Source of the DNA: Flavobacterium sp.
GTDB taxonomy: Bacteria; Bacteroidota; Bacteroidia; Flavobacteriales; Flavobacteriaceae
Reading direction: 5' to 3'
Assembly: GCA_018062725.1 (NCBI GenBank)
Contig: JAGORP010000035.1
Span: 1 to 17,320 of the forward strand
DNA length: 17,320 nt
Below the pieces are notes generated by a model. It was not told the DNA's origin. It searched no databases and saw only the letters and a list, made by a program, of their open reading frames with translations. The first letter of the stretch is position 1; each line of letters begins with the position of its first letter. Shown here in pieces: positions 5,475 to 13,317 of this stretch. The position numbers and the translations under genes are program-made.

Positions 5475-6164
5475 ATGCGTCATTTCTATTCGATAGTTGC
5501 TTTTTTACTGGTTGGATTACTTTCAGCTCAAAATAACGAACCTGAAATTGATTTCGATTCACCCGATTCGTTATACCGCGAAGATCAGTTTTACATCGGA
5601 TTATCCTACAGTAACGTGCAAAATGCGCCCTCAGGTTTTGACCAATTAAAAATTTCTCCCAATGTCTTTTTTGGATTTTTACGCGATATGCCCATCAACA
5701 AAAGTAGAACTTGGGCTATTGGTGCTGGACTGGGATACCGAATTAGTGTTATGAATCACAATTTAGGAATTCCAGAAAATGGCAACTCCGATGCGTATGC
5801 TATTCTGAATTCTGAATTTGATAAAAACAGACTCACCTTACACTACGCCGAATTACCGATTGAAATCAGATGGAGAGCATCAACGCCTGAAAGTCATAAG
5901 TTTTGGCGGATTTACACCGGATTAAAACTGAGTTATTTAGTGTACGATCATTATACTTTCGATGGTTCGGGAGTAAATGTCAAGCAAAAAGGAAACCCCG
6001 ATTTAGAAGAATTAGAATACGGTGCTTACCTCAGCGCAGGTTGGAATACCTGGAATGCTTACCTTTATTACGGATTAAATCCAATTTTTAAATCGGCTAC
6101 CATTGATGGTGAGAAAATCAAGATGAACACCTTCAACATCGGCTTGATGTTTTACATTCTATAG
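5475..6164 (+). CDS. Outer-membrane beta-barrel protein (porin/PorT-like superfamily)
   Basis: The protein has 229 aa. Residues 1-18 are a Sec signal peptide (MRHFYSIVAFLLVGLLSAQ), cleaved before QNNEPEIDF. The rest alternates polar and hydrophobic residues as in small outer-membrane barrels. Examples are QFYIGLSYSNVQ, WAIGAGLGYRISV, RLTLHYAELPIEIRWR, FWRIYTGLKLSYLVYD, EYGAYLSAGWNTWNAYLYYG and a last strand FNIGLMFYIL ending in an aromatic-hydrophobic pattern. The phrase LHYAELPIEIRWR is typical of the outer-membrane beta-barrel family that databases often call PorT. It does not look like the true T9SS component PorT/SprT to me, so no symbol is given. The ligand or cargo is unknown. The gene converges on the PAP2-like gene and overlaps its stop by 6 bp. 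Confidence 0.8.
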   Translation: MRHFYSIVAFLLVGLLSAQNNEPEIDFDSPDSLYREDQFYIGLSYSNVQNAPSGFDQLKISPNVFFGFLRDMPINKSRTWAIGAGLGYRISVMNHNLGIPENGNSDAYAILNSEFDKNRLTLHYAELPIEIRWRASTPESHKFWRIYTGLKLSYLVYDHYTFDGSGVNVKQKGNPDLEELEYGAYLSAGWNTWNAYLYYGLNPIFKSATIDGEKIKMNTFNIGLMFYIL

Positions 6165-6764
6165 CCAAAAATACCAAAAAGCCAGCTGCGGAACCATTCC
6201 GATTACATAACCAATTATAAGTTCGTTAAAGGTGTGTGCTTTCATGTACAGCCGTGACGATGCAATCAATCCGGTTAAGAGAAACAGCATTGCAATCGTA
6301 TAAATCATGTTTATTTGATTGTGCATGCTCAATCCGATGACAAAATAAGTCAAGGCGCTTATTCCGATCATGTGAATACTCGATTTTACTTTCAAAAACA
6401 GCAACACAAAAGCCATGAATGTGGTGATTAATCCCGCTAAAAAGAAATAATACAACTCCGGAAACCGATCGATGGTTATGCTTTGTTTGATCAACACTAG
6501 AGTCAAAACCATTTGCAACAACAATGGAATTTTTCTCTGATTGACGTCAGAAAGCATTATCGTATCTACTTTTCCGAAAGTTTTAAGCAAGTAAAAAAAC
6601 GACATCGGTAAAAAAACCGTAATGATCAGTATTTGAAAAATCAAAAGATAGGCCGAACCTGCCGGAAAAAAATCGGCGTTGAACAGCAAATACAAAAGCG
6701 TTCCTAAAAGCGGAATGAAAATGGGATGAAAGAAGTACGAAAAAAAAGGCAGTAGTTTTTTCAA
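6159..6764 (-). CDS. PAP2-like integral membrane protein with altered catalytic motifs
   Basis: The protein has 201 aa and about six hydrophobic helices. The C-terminal part has S170-R171-x5-H177-x3-E181 (SRLYMKAHTFNE), which lines up with the third PAP2 phosphatase motif SRxxxxxHxxxD with E for D. SSIHMIG around H131 lines up with the PSGH motif but has lost P and G. D73-VNQRKIP could be what remains of the first motif. I infer a divergent PAP2-superfamily lipid phosphatase or transferase of the inner membrane; activity is uncertain because two motifs are changed. The start is TTG at 6764: the frame has no ATG between the upstream stop and this codon. A perfect TATCTTTG box sits 18 bp upstream (6782-6789). 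Relative to rpoN it is probably the original downstream neighbour. Confidence 0.72.
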   Translation of the reverse strand: MKKLLPFFSYFFHPIFIPLLGTLLYLLFNADFFPAGSAYLLIFQILIITVFLPMSFFYLLKTFGKVDTIMLSDVNQRKIPLLLQMVLTLVLIKQSITIDRFPELYYFFLAGLITTFMAFVLLFLKVKSSIHMIGISALTYFVIGLSMHNQINMIYTIAMLFLLTGLIASSRLYMKAHTFNELIIGYVIGMVPQLAFWYFWL

Positions 6765-6781
6765 GAAGCTTGATTTGAATC

Positions 6782-6789
6782 CAAAGATA
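6782..6789 (-). promoter_or_regulatory. -7 box for the PAP2-like gene
   Basis: TATCTTTG on the minus strand is a perfect TAnnTTTG. It lies 18 bp before the TTG start, giving a leader of about 10 nt, and so supports that unusual start. Confidence 0.5.
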
Positions 6790-6915
6790 AAAAATAGGTT
6801 TACTTATTGAAGTTAAATTTAATAGAACTTTTGATTGTATACAAGTCAATTACCGACTAGCTTCCTCTCAGTTCACAACCGTAAACTTAGTTTCCGAAAA
6901 TAGAGTTGTTAGTTT

Positions 6916-6988
6916 TGTCATTTCGACGAAGGAAAAATCACATTTAATTATCTTCACTTTATGAGATTTCTCCTTCGTCGAAATGACA
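6916..6988. repeat. Long inverted repeat (28-bp arms), dispersed-repeat type
   Basis: The arms at 6916-6943 and 6961-6988 both start or end with TGTCATTTCGACGAAGGA (18 bp exact). They extend to 28 bp with two mismatches, around a 17-nt loop. The sequence resembles a palindromic intergenic repeat I have seen in flavobacterial genomes (from memory, not searched). It starts 14 bp past the rpoN tail remnant. It could act as a terminator or mRNA-stabilising hairpin. The 322-bp gap (6765-7086) otherwise holds the PAP2-like promoter and the remnant. Confidence 0.8.
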
Positions 6989-7001
6989 CAATAATATATT
7001 T

Positions 7002-7046
7002 TTAAAACTTCCTCCACATCCGCGCTACTGGAATGTCAAGTTGTTG
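7002..7046 (-). pseudogene. Remnant second copy of the rpoN 3' end
   Basis: On the minus strand 7046-7002 reads QQLDIPVARMWRKF followed by TAA. The end of the intact RpoN reads EQLDIPVARMRKKI followed by TAA. Over the last 42 bases including the stop, 35 are identical (7002-7043 against 10246-10287). Several differences are synonymous (for example CCA/CCG for P and CTT/TTA for L), so this is a diverged copy and not a recent duplication. Upstream of 7046 the similarity fades. The remnant lies between the T9SS gene and the PAP2-like gene, whereas intact rpoN lies on the other side of the T9SS gene. Confidence 0.8.
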
Positions 7047-7086
7047 ATGGTGCGTTATAAAATTTCAATCACAAAAAATCAAACTT

Positions 7087-10000
7087 CTATTTCTTTATAA
7101 ACTTACAAATGCTTTTAGTATTGTTTATAGAATCATTTAGTTCAATAATATAAACTCCCTGTTGATAATTTGAAACGTCAATCGTGGAGTTGTTATCTCC
7201 TTTTCCTTCAAATAAAAGTTTACCTGTTAGGTCTGTGATTTTCACATCTAATTCATTAAAAAATGGGTTGTAAAAATTTAAAAAATTAGATGTTGGATTC
7301 GGATAAACTGTAATGTTGTTGCCAAAATTATTTTCTTCTGAATCTAAGGTGTTAAAATGGTATTTAGCAAAAAAGCGGTCATTATAATAGGTAGAAGATG
7401 ACGCAACTGTTTGCGAATTAGCTGTTACATCAAAATCCATTGAACCTGTATAAGAACCTGAAATTAACAAATCTTCATTACTCGTAAATACTGCAGCATT
7501 TATTCTGCCGTCATAGCTACCTTCCAACTTATTTGCTGTAATCAAATCCCCATCTGAATTGTAACGGGCAATAAAAAGACCTCTAACAGAAGGATTTGTT
7601 GTGCCAAGTGGAGAAGATAATATGGTTTGATTAGCGGAAGGGTCAAAATCAAAAGAGCCAATTATCTCGCCACACATTATGATTGTATTGTTCGTGTCAC
7701 TAAAAAATTGAATGTCTTCATTTGCAAATCCAGAATTACCGCCATCTAGATTTTGCAAGGACTTTGCCCAAATAAAGTTCCCGTCTGAAGTATACTTCGA
7801 AATCCCCAATGTCAATCCATTATTCGAAGTTAGTACGGTAGAACCTGTAGGTGAAGGATCAAAATCAACCTCACCTCCAAATAGTGTTATATAATAAATA
7901 TCATTATTGGAGTCAACCACTACATTTGAACCCCAAACATTATAGCCCAAATCTGATGAATCTACAAATCTATTTGCAAAATTATAATTCCCATCTAAAT
8001 CATATTTAGCCAAAAAGCCAGCTGGAGAGTTATCGGCACTTAAAACATTGCTTTGAGTAGTCGATGGATCAAAATCAAGTGATCCACCAAAAATTCCTAC
8101 TAAGTATATATTGTTTGATTTAACATACAATCGATACGGAATACTAATAGTACCATCAGTTGTTGTTCTGAGACTTTTAGCCCAAATTAATTGACCTTGT
8201 GGATTAAATTTAACAAAAAAAATATCCGCAGCATTAGTTGCTCCTGCTACTAAAAAAAAGGCTGTAGGTGAAGGGTCAAAATCGACTATTCCAGAAAATC
8301 TTCCCGTAAAATAAAAATTGCCGTCGCCGTCGAATTGAATGGAATCAATTGGATTGATTGCATCTATTTTCTGTACCCATACAAAATTTCCATCACTATC
8401 ATACTTGGCTATAAATGCGTCACGAGCTGTTGTAGTAGAAGTTGAGGTAAGATTGGCCGTGTTTGAGGATGGGTCAAAATCAACGGTACCGAAAAACCTT
8501 CCGATTACATAGGTATTTCCGTTTGCATCGGTATTCATCATACTAACGCCGTTAAAATTAAGACCTTCAATCGTTTTACCCCAAATGTAATCGGCATTTG
8601 ATGTATATTTTGCAATATAAAAATCAGTCCATCCTATTGAGCTAATAATAGCTGTGTTGGACGAAGGATCTATATCTATTGATGAACCTACATTTCCTGC
8701 TCGATATACATTTCCGCTACCGTCTGTACTAATAAGATTGAAATTATTATTTGACGAAATATTTCCAATGTTTCTTGAAAAAGTATAGTTCCCATCAAGC
8801 GTATATTTGGCAATAAACCCATTATCTATTTCAGCATATAAATAATTCGTGCTGACTGAAGAAGGATTGAAATCGGTATTGTTAATAAAATTTCCTGAAA
8901 CAAATAGTGAATTTATAGTTTCATCCAAAATAATGTTTGATGCTTTTGTCCCAGTGTTAAAAGTAAATAGAGAGGTTCCGCTAGCACTATATTTGGTAAT
9001 AACACCTGTACTTTGACTTGAAGTTCTATTTTCCCTAGTTATATAAACATTATTACTACTATCGGTGACAATTGAATTGCAAGAATAAAAGCCAAATAAA
9101 GCTCCAAAACCTTTAGCCCAAACATAATTACCATTGAGATCATATTTTGCAACAAAAGCATCATATCCATTTGATGAAAGTGGATTTAAAGTAAAAGTGC
9201 TAGCCGAAGGATTGAAATCGGAAGAACGATTGAATCTACCACAAACCAATATTGCGTTAGCGGAATCCAGAACAAGATGCTGAAATGCACCTATTGAAGT
9301 GCGTGCGCCAATGTCTTTAACCCATATAAAATTACCACTATTCGAATATTTTACAATGAATGTATTACTTGCATCAGTAGTGGTCGAAGTAAGATTTGTA
9401 GTGTTTGCAGAAGGATCAAAATCGACTGTTTCACTAAAAAGACCTGTTATAAGTAAATTTCCTGTTGGGTCAATGGCTACTGATGTCGCGCTATCTGAAC
9501 TTGCTCCACCAATTTTAAAAACCGATAAAAAATCAAGATTAGTATTGTATTTAGAAACAAACATATCGGTAAACAATCCTGAAGCAATTAACTCAAAAGT
9601 GGAAGCCGATGGATCAAAGTCAACGCTATCGCTAAACGAACCTACTACTATAATTTCATTATTGAAAAATGTTACATCAAAAACTTCATCAAATCCTGAT
9701 CCGCCTATAGACTTTACTGCACTATAGCTTCCGTCTAAAGTATAAGCTACCATAAAACCATCACTTTCTCCATTTGAGGTTTGAATTGCCGAATTAGCGG
9801 ATGAATCAAAATCGATTGAACCTGTAAAACTTCCTGTAACGAACAAACTTGTTCCCGATATTTTAATAGTTCTGGCAGTAATGGTTCCCAATCCACCTAC
9901 GTTTTTGGCCCAAATTAAATCACCATCAGGATTGTATTTAGAAATGAAAAGATCCGAACTACTTTGGGAAGTTAATTTAAAAGTAGTTGTCGAAGTATCA

Positions 10001-10185
10001 AAATCGACTGTGTTCTGAAAATTTCCTAGAAAATATAAATTTCCAGATGAATCTTTAGCTCCAGAAACCATCGAAACAGTTCCTCCAACTTCTGAATTGG
10101 GTTGCACTTTTGACCATTCTAATTGAGGTTCGTTTTGAGCAAAAAGAAGATGGGTAAACAACAGAATAAATAAATATTTTTTCAT
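7087..10185 (-). CDS. Secreted SBBP-repeat protein with T9SS type A sorting domain
   Basis: The protein has 1032 aa. A signal peptide (MKKYLFILLFTHLLFAQ) leads into 13 repeats of about 70 aa. Each has a V/I-D-F-D-P-S-type turn (VDFDPSASTF, VDFDPSANTT, LDFDPSTTQS and so on) followed by a strand set such as FIAKYDSDGNFVWVQKI. This is the SBBP-type pattern expected to form beta-propeller blades, possibly calcium-binding through the Asp-rich turns. Residues from about 955 form a T9SS type A C-terminal domain: VYPNPTSNFLNF, then KITDLTGKLL, then YQQGVYIIEL and a basic end. The protein should pass Sec, then the type IX system, and be released or attached at the cell surface. The function is unknown. 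No T9SS machinery genes are in the window. It lies between two copies of the rpoN tail and looks more AT-rich than rpoN, which suggests acquisition. Confidence 0.9.
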   Translation of the reverse strand: MKKYLFILLFTHLLFAQNEPQLEWSKVQPNSEVGGTVSMVSGAKDSSGNLYFLGNFQNTVDFDTSTTTFKLTSQSSSDLFISKYNPDGDLIWAKNVGGLGTITARTIKISGTSLFVTGSFTGSIDFDSSANSAIQTSNGESDGFMVAYTLDGSYSAVKSIGGSGFDEVFDVTFFNNEIIVVGSFSDSVDFDPSASTFELIASGLFTDMFVSKYNTNLDFLSVFKIGGASSDSATSVAIDPTGNLLITGLFSETVDFDPSANTTNLTSTTTDASNTFIVKYSNSGNFIWVKDIGARTSIGAFQHLVLDSANAILVCGRFNRSSDFNPSASTFTLNPLSSNGYDAFVAKYDLNGNYVWAKGFGALFGFYSCNSIVTDSSNNVYITRENRTSSQSTGVITKYSASGTSLFTFNTGTKASNIILDETINSLFVSGNFINNTDFNPSSVSTNYLYAEIDNGFIAKYTLDGNYTFSRNIGNISSNNNFNLISTDGSGNVYRAGNVGSSIDIDPSSNTAIISSIGWTDFYIAKYTSNADYIWGKTIEGLNFNGVSMMNTDANGNTYVIGRFFGTVDFDPSSNTANLTSTSTTTARDAFIAKYDSDGNFVWVQKIDAINPIDSIQFDGDGNFYFTGRFSGIVDFDPSPTAFFLVAGATNAADIFFVKFNPQGQLIWAKSLRTTTDGTISIPYRLYVKSNNIYLVGIFGGSLDFDPSTTQSNVLSADNSPAGFLAKYDLDGNYNFANRFVDSSDLGYNVWGSNVVVDSNNDIYYITLFGGEVDFDPSPTGSTVLTSNNGLTLGISKYTSDGNFIWAKSLQNLDGGNSGFANEDIQFFSDTNNTIIMCGEIIGSFDFDPSANQTILSSPLGTTNPSVRGLFIARYNSDGDLITANKLEGSYDGRINAAVFTSNEDLLISGSYTGSMDFDVTANSQTVASSSTYYNDRFFAKYHFNTLDSEENNFGNNITVYPNPTSNFLNFYNPFFNELDVKITDLTGKLLFEGKGDNNSTIDVSNYQQGVYIIELNDSINNTKSICKFIKK

Positions 10186-10215
10186 AGCAATAAAAAAGAT
10201 TTAATTTTTAAGTGC

Positions 10216-10223
10216 TAAATGTA
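10216..10223 (-). promoter_or_regulatory. Candidate -7 box for the T9SS cargo gene
   Basis: TACATTTA on the minus strand matches TAnnTTTG at 7 of 8 positions. It lies about 30 bp before the ATG, in the 60-bp gap after rpoN. No terminator separates the two genes, so read-through from rpoN is also possible. Confidence 0.35.
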
Positions 10224-10245
10224 AGAATTTATTCCATATGAAATT

Positions 10246-11712
10246 TTAAATCTTCTTCCGCATTCGCGCTACCGGAATGTCTAATTGTTCGCGGTATTTG
10301 GCGATGGTTCGACGCGCAATTGGATAGCCTTTTTCTTTTAAAATATCGGCCAATTGATCGTCGGGAAGTGGCTTGCTTTTGTCTTCGTCTTCAATGACGT
10401 TTTGTAGAATTTTCTTTATTTCTAAAGTCGAAACATCTTCGCCTTGATCATTTTTCATCGCTTCCGAGAAAAATTCTTTGATCAATTTGGTTCCGTATGG
10501 CGTGTCAACGTATTTGCTATTGGCCACACGCGACACGGTAGAAATATCCAAACCTACCATATCGGCAATGTCTTTCAAAATCATTGGTTTCATGCTGGTT
10601 TCTTCGCCATCCAAAAAGAATTCCTGTTGGAAATGCATGATGGCGTTCATCGTAACAAATAGTGTTTCTTGCCGCTGACGAATGGCATCAATAAACCATT
10701 TGGCCGAGTCTAATTTTTGTTTGATGAACTGAACTGCATCTTTTTGAGAACCCGATTTTTCGCGCGAATCCTTATACGTTTGCAGCATTTCTTGATAATC
10801 TTTGGACACGTGTAACGTCGGCGCGTTTCTTCCGTTGAGCGTCAGTTCTAATTCGCCATCAATAATACGGATAGCAAAATCGGGAACAATATTTTCGGTT
10901 ACGCGACTGTTTCCGGCAAAAGAACCGCCTGGTTTCGGATTCAATTTCTCTATTTCGTTGATAGTTTTCTTCAACTGTTCTTGAGAAATACCGTACTTCT
11001 GTAATAATTTATCGTAGTGTTTTTTGGTAAAGGCATCAAACTGATTTTCAATCATTTCGACCGCCAATTCAACCGATTCAGTAGGTGTTTTGTGTTTCAA
11101 TTGCAACAACAAACACTCTTGCAAATCGCGCGCACCGACTCCCGAAGGTTCAAGTTCGTGTACGACTTGCAGAATTTTTTCTACTGTTTTTTCGTCGGTG
11201 TAAATGCCTTGTGTAAACGCCATGTCGTCTACAATGTCTTGAATGGAACGACGTAAATAGCCGTCGTCGTCTATACTTCCAACCAAAAACTCAGCAATTT
11301 CGCGTTGTTCATCCGTCAGAATAAACGTATTCAATTGGTTGATTAAATCCTGATGAAAACTCGTCTGCGCCGCAAAAGGCGTTTCGCGGTCTTCGTCGTC
11401 ATCGCTGTAATTATTAGATTGTAATTTATAATCGGGTGTTTCGTCGTCGCTTAAATACTCATCGATGTTGATGTCTTCGGCCTCGATGTTGTCGCTGCCT
11501 TCATAGTCATCGTATTCATCGTTGTTATCAAACTCGTCTTTCTCATACAACTCTTCTTCGTCTTTACCGCTTTCCAATGCCGGATTTTCAACTAATTCTT
11601 CTTTCAGACGTTGTTCAAAAGCTTGCGTAGGCAATTGAATCAACTTCATCAACTGAATTTGTTGAGGAGATAATTTTTGCGAGAGTTTGAATTGTAGGTT
11701 TTGCTTAAGCAT
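10246..11712 (-). CDS. rpoN: RNA polymerase sigma-54 factor
   Basis: The protein has 488 aa, near the usual length. Region I (1-50) has the Gln/Leu-rich pattern FKLSQKLSPQQIQLMKLIQLP that interacts with enhancer-binding ATPases. Region II (51-112) is a very acidic stretch rich in D and E. A core-binding region follows (about 115-320, including LEPSGVGARDLQECL). The helix-turn-helix near 375-418 includes DIADMVGLDISTVSRVANSKY. The C-terminal RpoN box reads ARRTIAKYRE (466-475) and recognises the -24 promoter element. All regions are present, so the protein should work. Sigma-54 needs an AAA+ activator; none is in the window. The gene follows asnS by 97 bp. The start ATG at 11712 comes 5 bp after a heptamer repeat array. 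A degraded copy of its 3' end lies at 7002-7046. Confidence 0.97.
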   Translation of the reverse strand: MLKQNLQFKLSQKLSPQQIQLMKLIQLPTQAFEQRLKEELVENPALESGKDEEELYEKDEFDNNDEYDDYEGSDNIEAEDINIDEYLSDDETPDYKLQSNNYSDDDEDRETPFAAQTSFHQDLINQLNTFILTDEQREIAEFLVGSIDDDGYLRRSIQDIVDDMAFTQGIYTDEKTVEKILQVVHELEPSGVGARDLQECLLLQLKHKTPTESVELAVEMIENQFDAFTKKHYDKLLQKYGISQEQLKKTINEIEKLNPKPGGSFAGNSRVTENIVPDFAIRIIDGELELTLNGRNAPTLHVSKDYQEMLQTYKDSREKSGSQKDAVQFIKQKLDSAKWFIDAIRQRQETLFVTMNAIMHFQQEFFLDGEETSMKPMILKDIADMVGLDISTVSRVANSKYVDTPYGTKLIKEFFSEAMKNDQGEDVSTLEIKKILQNVIEDEDKSKPLPDDQLADILKEKGYPIARRTIAKYREQLDIPVARMRKKI

Positions 11713-11716
11713 TCTT

Positions 11717-11751
11717 GTTATCAGTTGTCGGTTGTCGGTTGTCGGTTATCT
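11717..11751. repeat. Heptamer tandem repeat array before rpoN
   Basis: Five 7-bp units lie in register: GTTATCA, then GTTGTCG three times, then GTTATCT. They end 5 bp from the rpoN start codon, in the position of its translation initiation region. Such perfect units can vary in number by slippage. Confidence 0.8.
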
Positions 11752-11783
11752 GCATATTAAATATCATTGTTATGACGGATAAA

Positions 11784-11811
11784 AACAGAGAACTGAAAAC
11801 AGACAACAATT
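11784..11811. repeat. Second heptamer array, inverted to the first
   Basis: Four degenerate 7-bp units, AACAGAG, AACTGAA, AACAGAC and AACAATT, run to the asnS stop codon. The opposite strand of the array at 11717-11751 has AACCGAC units, so the two arrays are inverted copies. Their transcripts can pair across a gap of 32 nt into an imperfect hairpin between asnS and rpoN. Confidence 0.65.
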
Positions 11812-13243
11812 AAAATTCTGCGTTTTGCGGCGTTCTTGGAAACGGAATTACGTCTCTAATATTGGTCATTCCCGTTACGAAAAGAACCAAACGTTCAAAT
11901 CCTAATCCGAAGCCCGAATGAACCGCGCTTCCAAATCGGCGTGTATCCAAATACCACCATAATTCTTCTTCATCAATGCCAAGAGCTTTCATTTTTTCTA
12001 CCAACACGTCGTAGCGTTCTTCTCGTTGCGAACCACCTACGATTTCACCAATTCCTGGGAATAAAATATCCATCGCACGAACGGTTTTTCCGTCTTCGTT
12101 CAAACGCATATAAAACGCTTTGATGTTGGCCGGATAATCGAACAAAATCACCGGACATTTGAAGTGTTTTTCTACTAAATAACGCTCGTGCTCACTTTGT
12201 AAATCGGCACCCCATTCGTTAATGATATAGTTGAATTTTTTCTTTTTATTTGGAGATGAATCTCTTAGAATATCGATGGCTTCGGTATACGAAACGCGTT
12301 TAAAATTGTTCTCCAAAACGAAGTTCAATTTTTCCAACAACGCCATTTCACTGCGTTCGGCTTGTGGTTTTGATTTTTCTTCATCCAACAAACGTCCTTC
12401 TAGGAATTTCAAGTCATCCGGACATTTATCCATCGTGTATTTGATGACGAATTGGATAAAATCTTCTGCCAAATCCATGTTGTCATTCAAGTCGTTGAAC
12501 GCCACTTCCGGCTCGATCATCCAAAACTCAGCCAAGTGACGCGACGTATTCGAATTTTCGGCACGGAATGTCGGTCCGAATGTATAAATCTGACCCAACG
12601 CCATGGCAAACGTCTCGCCTTCCAATTGTCCGGAAACCGTTAAATTGGTTTCTTTTCCGAAGAAATCTTCTTTATAATTTACTTTTCCGTCTTCGGTGCG
12701 TGGCGTATTGTCGAAAGGCAAAGCCGTAACTTTAAACATTTCTCCCGCGCCTTCGGCATCCGAACCGGTAATAATCGGCGTGTTTACATACACAAATCCT
12801 TTTTCTTGAAAATACGTATGAACCGCATGGGCCAACACCGAACGAACGCGCATAATGGCTCCAAAAGCATTGGTACGAACGCGTAAGTGAGCATTTTCAC
12901 GTAAAAATTCCAACGAGTGTTTTTTGGGTTGCATCGGAAATTTTTCCGCATCCGAATCGCCCAAAATTTCCAATTGCTTCACTTGTATTTCATATTTCTG
13001 ACCTGCGCCTTGGCTTTCAACCAATGAACCAGTAACCGAAATGGCTGCTCCAGTTGTGATACGTTTTAAGGTTTCCTCAGGTGTGTTTTCAAAATCGACT
13101 ACACATTGAATATTATTGATGGTCGAACCGTCGTTCAACGCGATAAATTGATTGTTTCTAAAAGTTCTAACCCAACCTTTGGCATTTACTTCAGGCAACG
13201 TTTGTGTGCTGTTCAATAAGTCTTTAACTTTTGTATGTTTCAT
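11810..13243 (-). CDS. asnS: Asparagine--tRNA ligase
   Basis: The protein has 477 aa, the normal length for bacterial AsnRS. It charges tRNA-Asn with asparagine in the cytoplasm. The N-terminal OB-fold anticodon-binding domain covers about 1-100 ([22 protein letters not shown]). The class II catalytic core follows. It has [20 protein letters not shown] around 151-170, motif 2 [21 protein letters not shown] (226-246) and motif 3 [15 protein letters not shown] followed by [10 protein letters not shown] at the C-terminus. A hydrophilic insertion ([21 protein letters not shown]) is present near 176-196, as expected for this bacterial type. The start ATG at 13243 gives a proper N-terminus. The gene lies between the MMPL gene and rpoN, all on one strand, but has its own perfect TATATTTG box (13308-13315). 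Confidence 0.97.
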   Translation of the reverse strand: MKHTKVKDLLNSTQTLPEVNAKGWVRTFRNNQFIALNDGSTINNIQCVVDFENTPEETLKRITTGAAISVTGSLVESQGAGQKYEIQVKQLEILGDSDAEKFPMQPKKHSLEFLRENAHLRVRTNAFGAIMRVRSVLAHAVHTYFQEKGFVYVNTPIITGSDAEGAGEMFKVTALPFDNTPRTEDGKVNYKEDFFGKETNLTVSGQLEGETFAMALGQIYTFGPTFRAENSNTSRHLAEFWMIEPEVAFNDLNDNMDLAEDFIQFVIKYTMDKCPDDLKFLEGRLLDEEKSKPQAERSEMALLEKLNFVLENNFKRVSYTEAIDILRDSSPNKKKKFNYIINEWGADLQSEHERYLVEKHFKCPVILFDYPANIKAFYMRLNEDGKTVRAMDILFPGIGEIVGGSQREERYDVLVEKMKALGIDEEELWWYLDTRRFGSAVHSGFGLGFERLVLFVTGMTNIRDVIPFPRTPQNAEF

Positions 13244-13260
13244 TTCTTATGTAAAATTAG

Positions 13261-13285
13261 CCCTTCGACAATGCTTAGGGTGACC
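13261..13285. repeat. Degenerate CCCTTCGACA...AGGGTGACC dispersed repeat
   Basis: The sequence CCCTTCGACA, then ATGCTTAGGGTGACC, resembles a short palindromic intergenic repeat found in many bacterial genomes (from memory, not searched). It lies in the asnS leader. The CCCT/AGGG ends could form only a weak 4-bp stem. Confidence 0.4.
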
Positions 13286-13307
13286 GTTTATCTTAAATAA
13301 TCTTATG

Positions 13308-13315
13308 CAAATATA
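13308..13315 (-). promoter_or_regulatory. -7 box for asnS
   Basis: TATATTTG on the minus strand is a perfect TAnnTTTG. It lies 65 bp before the asnS ATG and directly after the MMPL stop codon. No clear -33 TTTG was found, because that region is coding. It suggests that asnS (and rpoN) can be transcribed separately from the exporter. Confidence 0.5.
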
Positions 13316-13317
13316 AA

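Noticed and set aside
5475..6164. Calling the beta-barrel protein the T9SS component PorT/SprT
   Set aside because: Only general barrel features are shared; I could not see the features I recall for true PorT/SprT, so the name and a secretion role were not assigned.
9299..9727. 142-codon plus-strand frame opposite the T9SS gene
   Set aside because: It is the antisense shadow of the repetitive SBBP coding sequence and its recurring motif (EGSKST) is the reverse reading of the DFDPS repeats.
7087..10185. CRISPR or minisatellite array within the repetitive 3-kb region
   Set aside because: The repeats are diverged protein-level units of about 210 bp in an open frame, with no short identical repeats and spacers.
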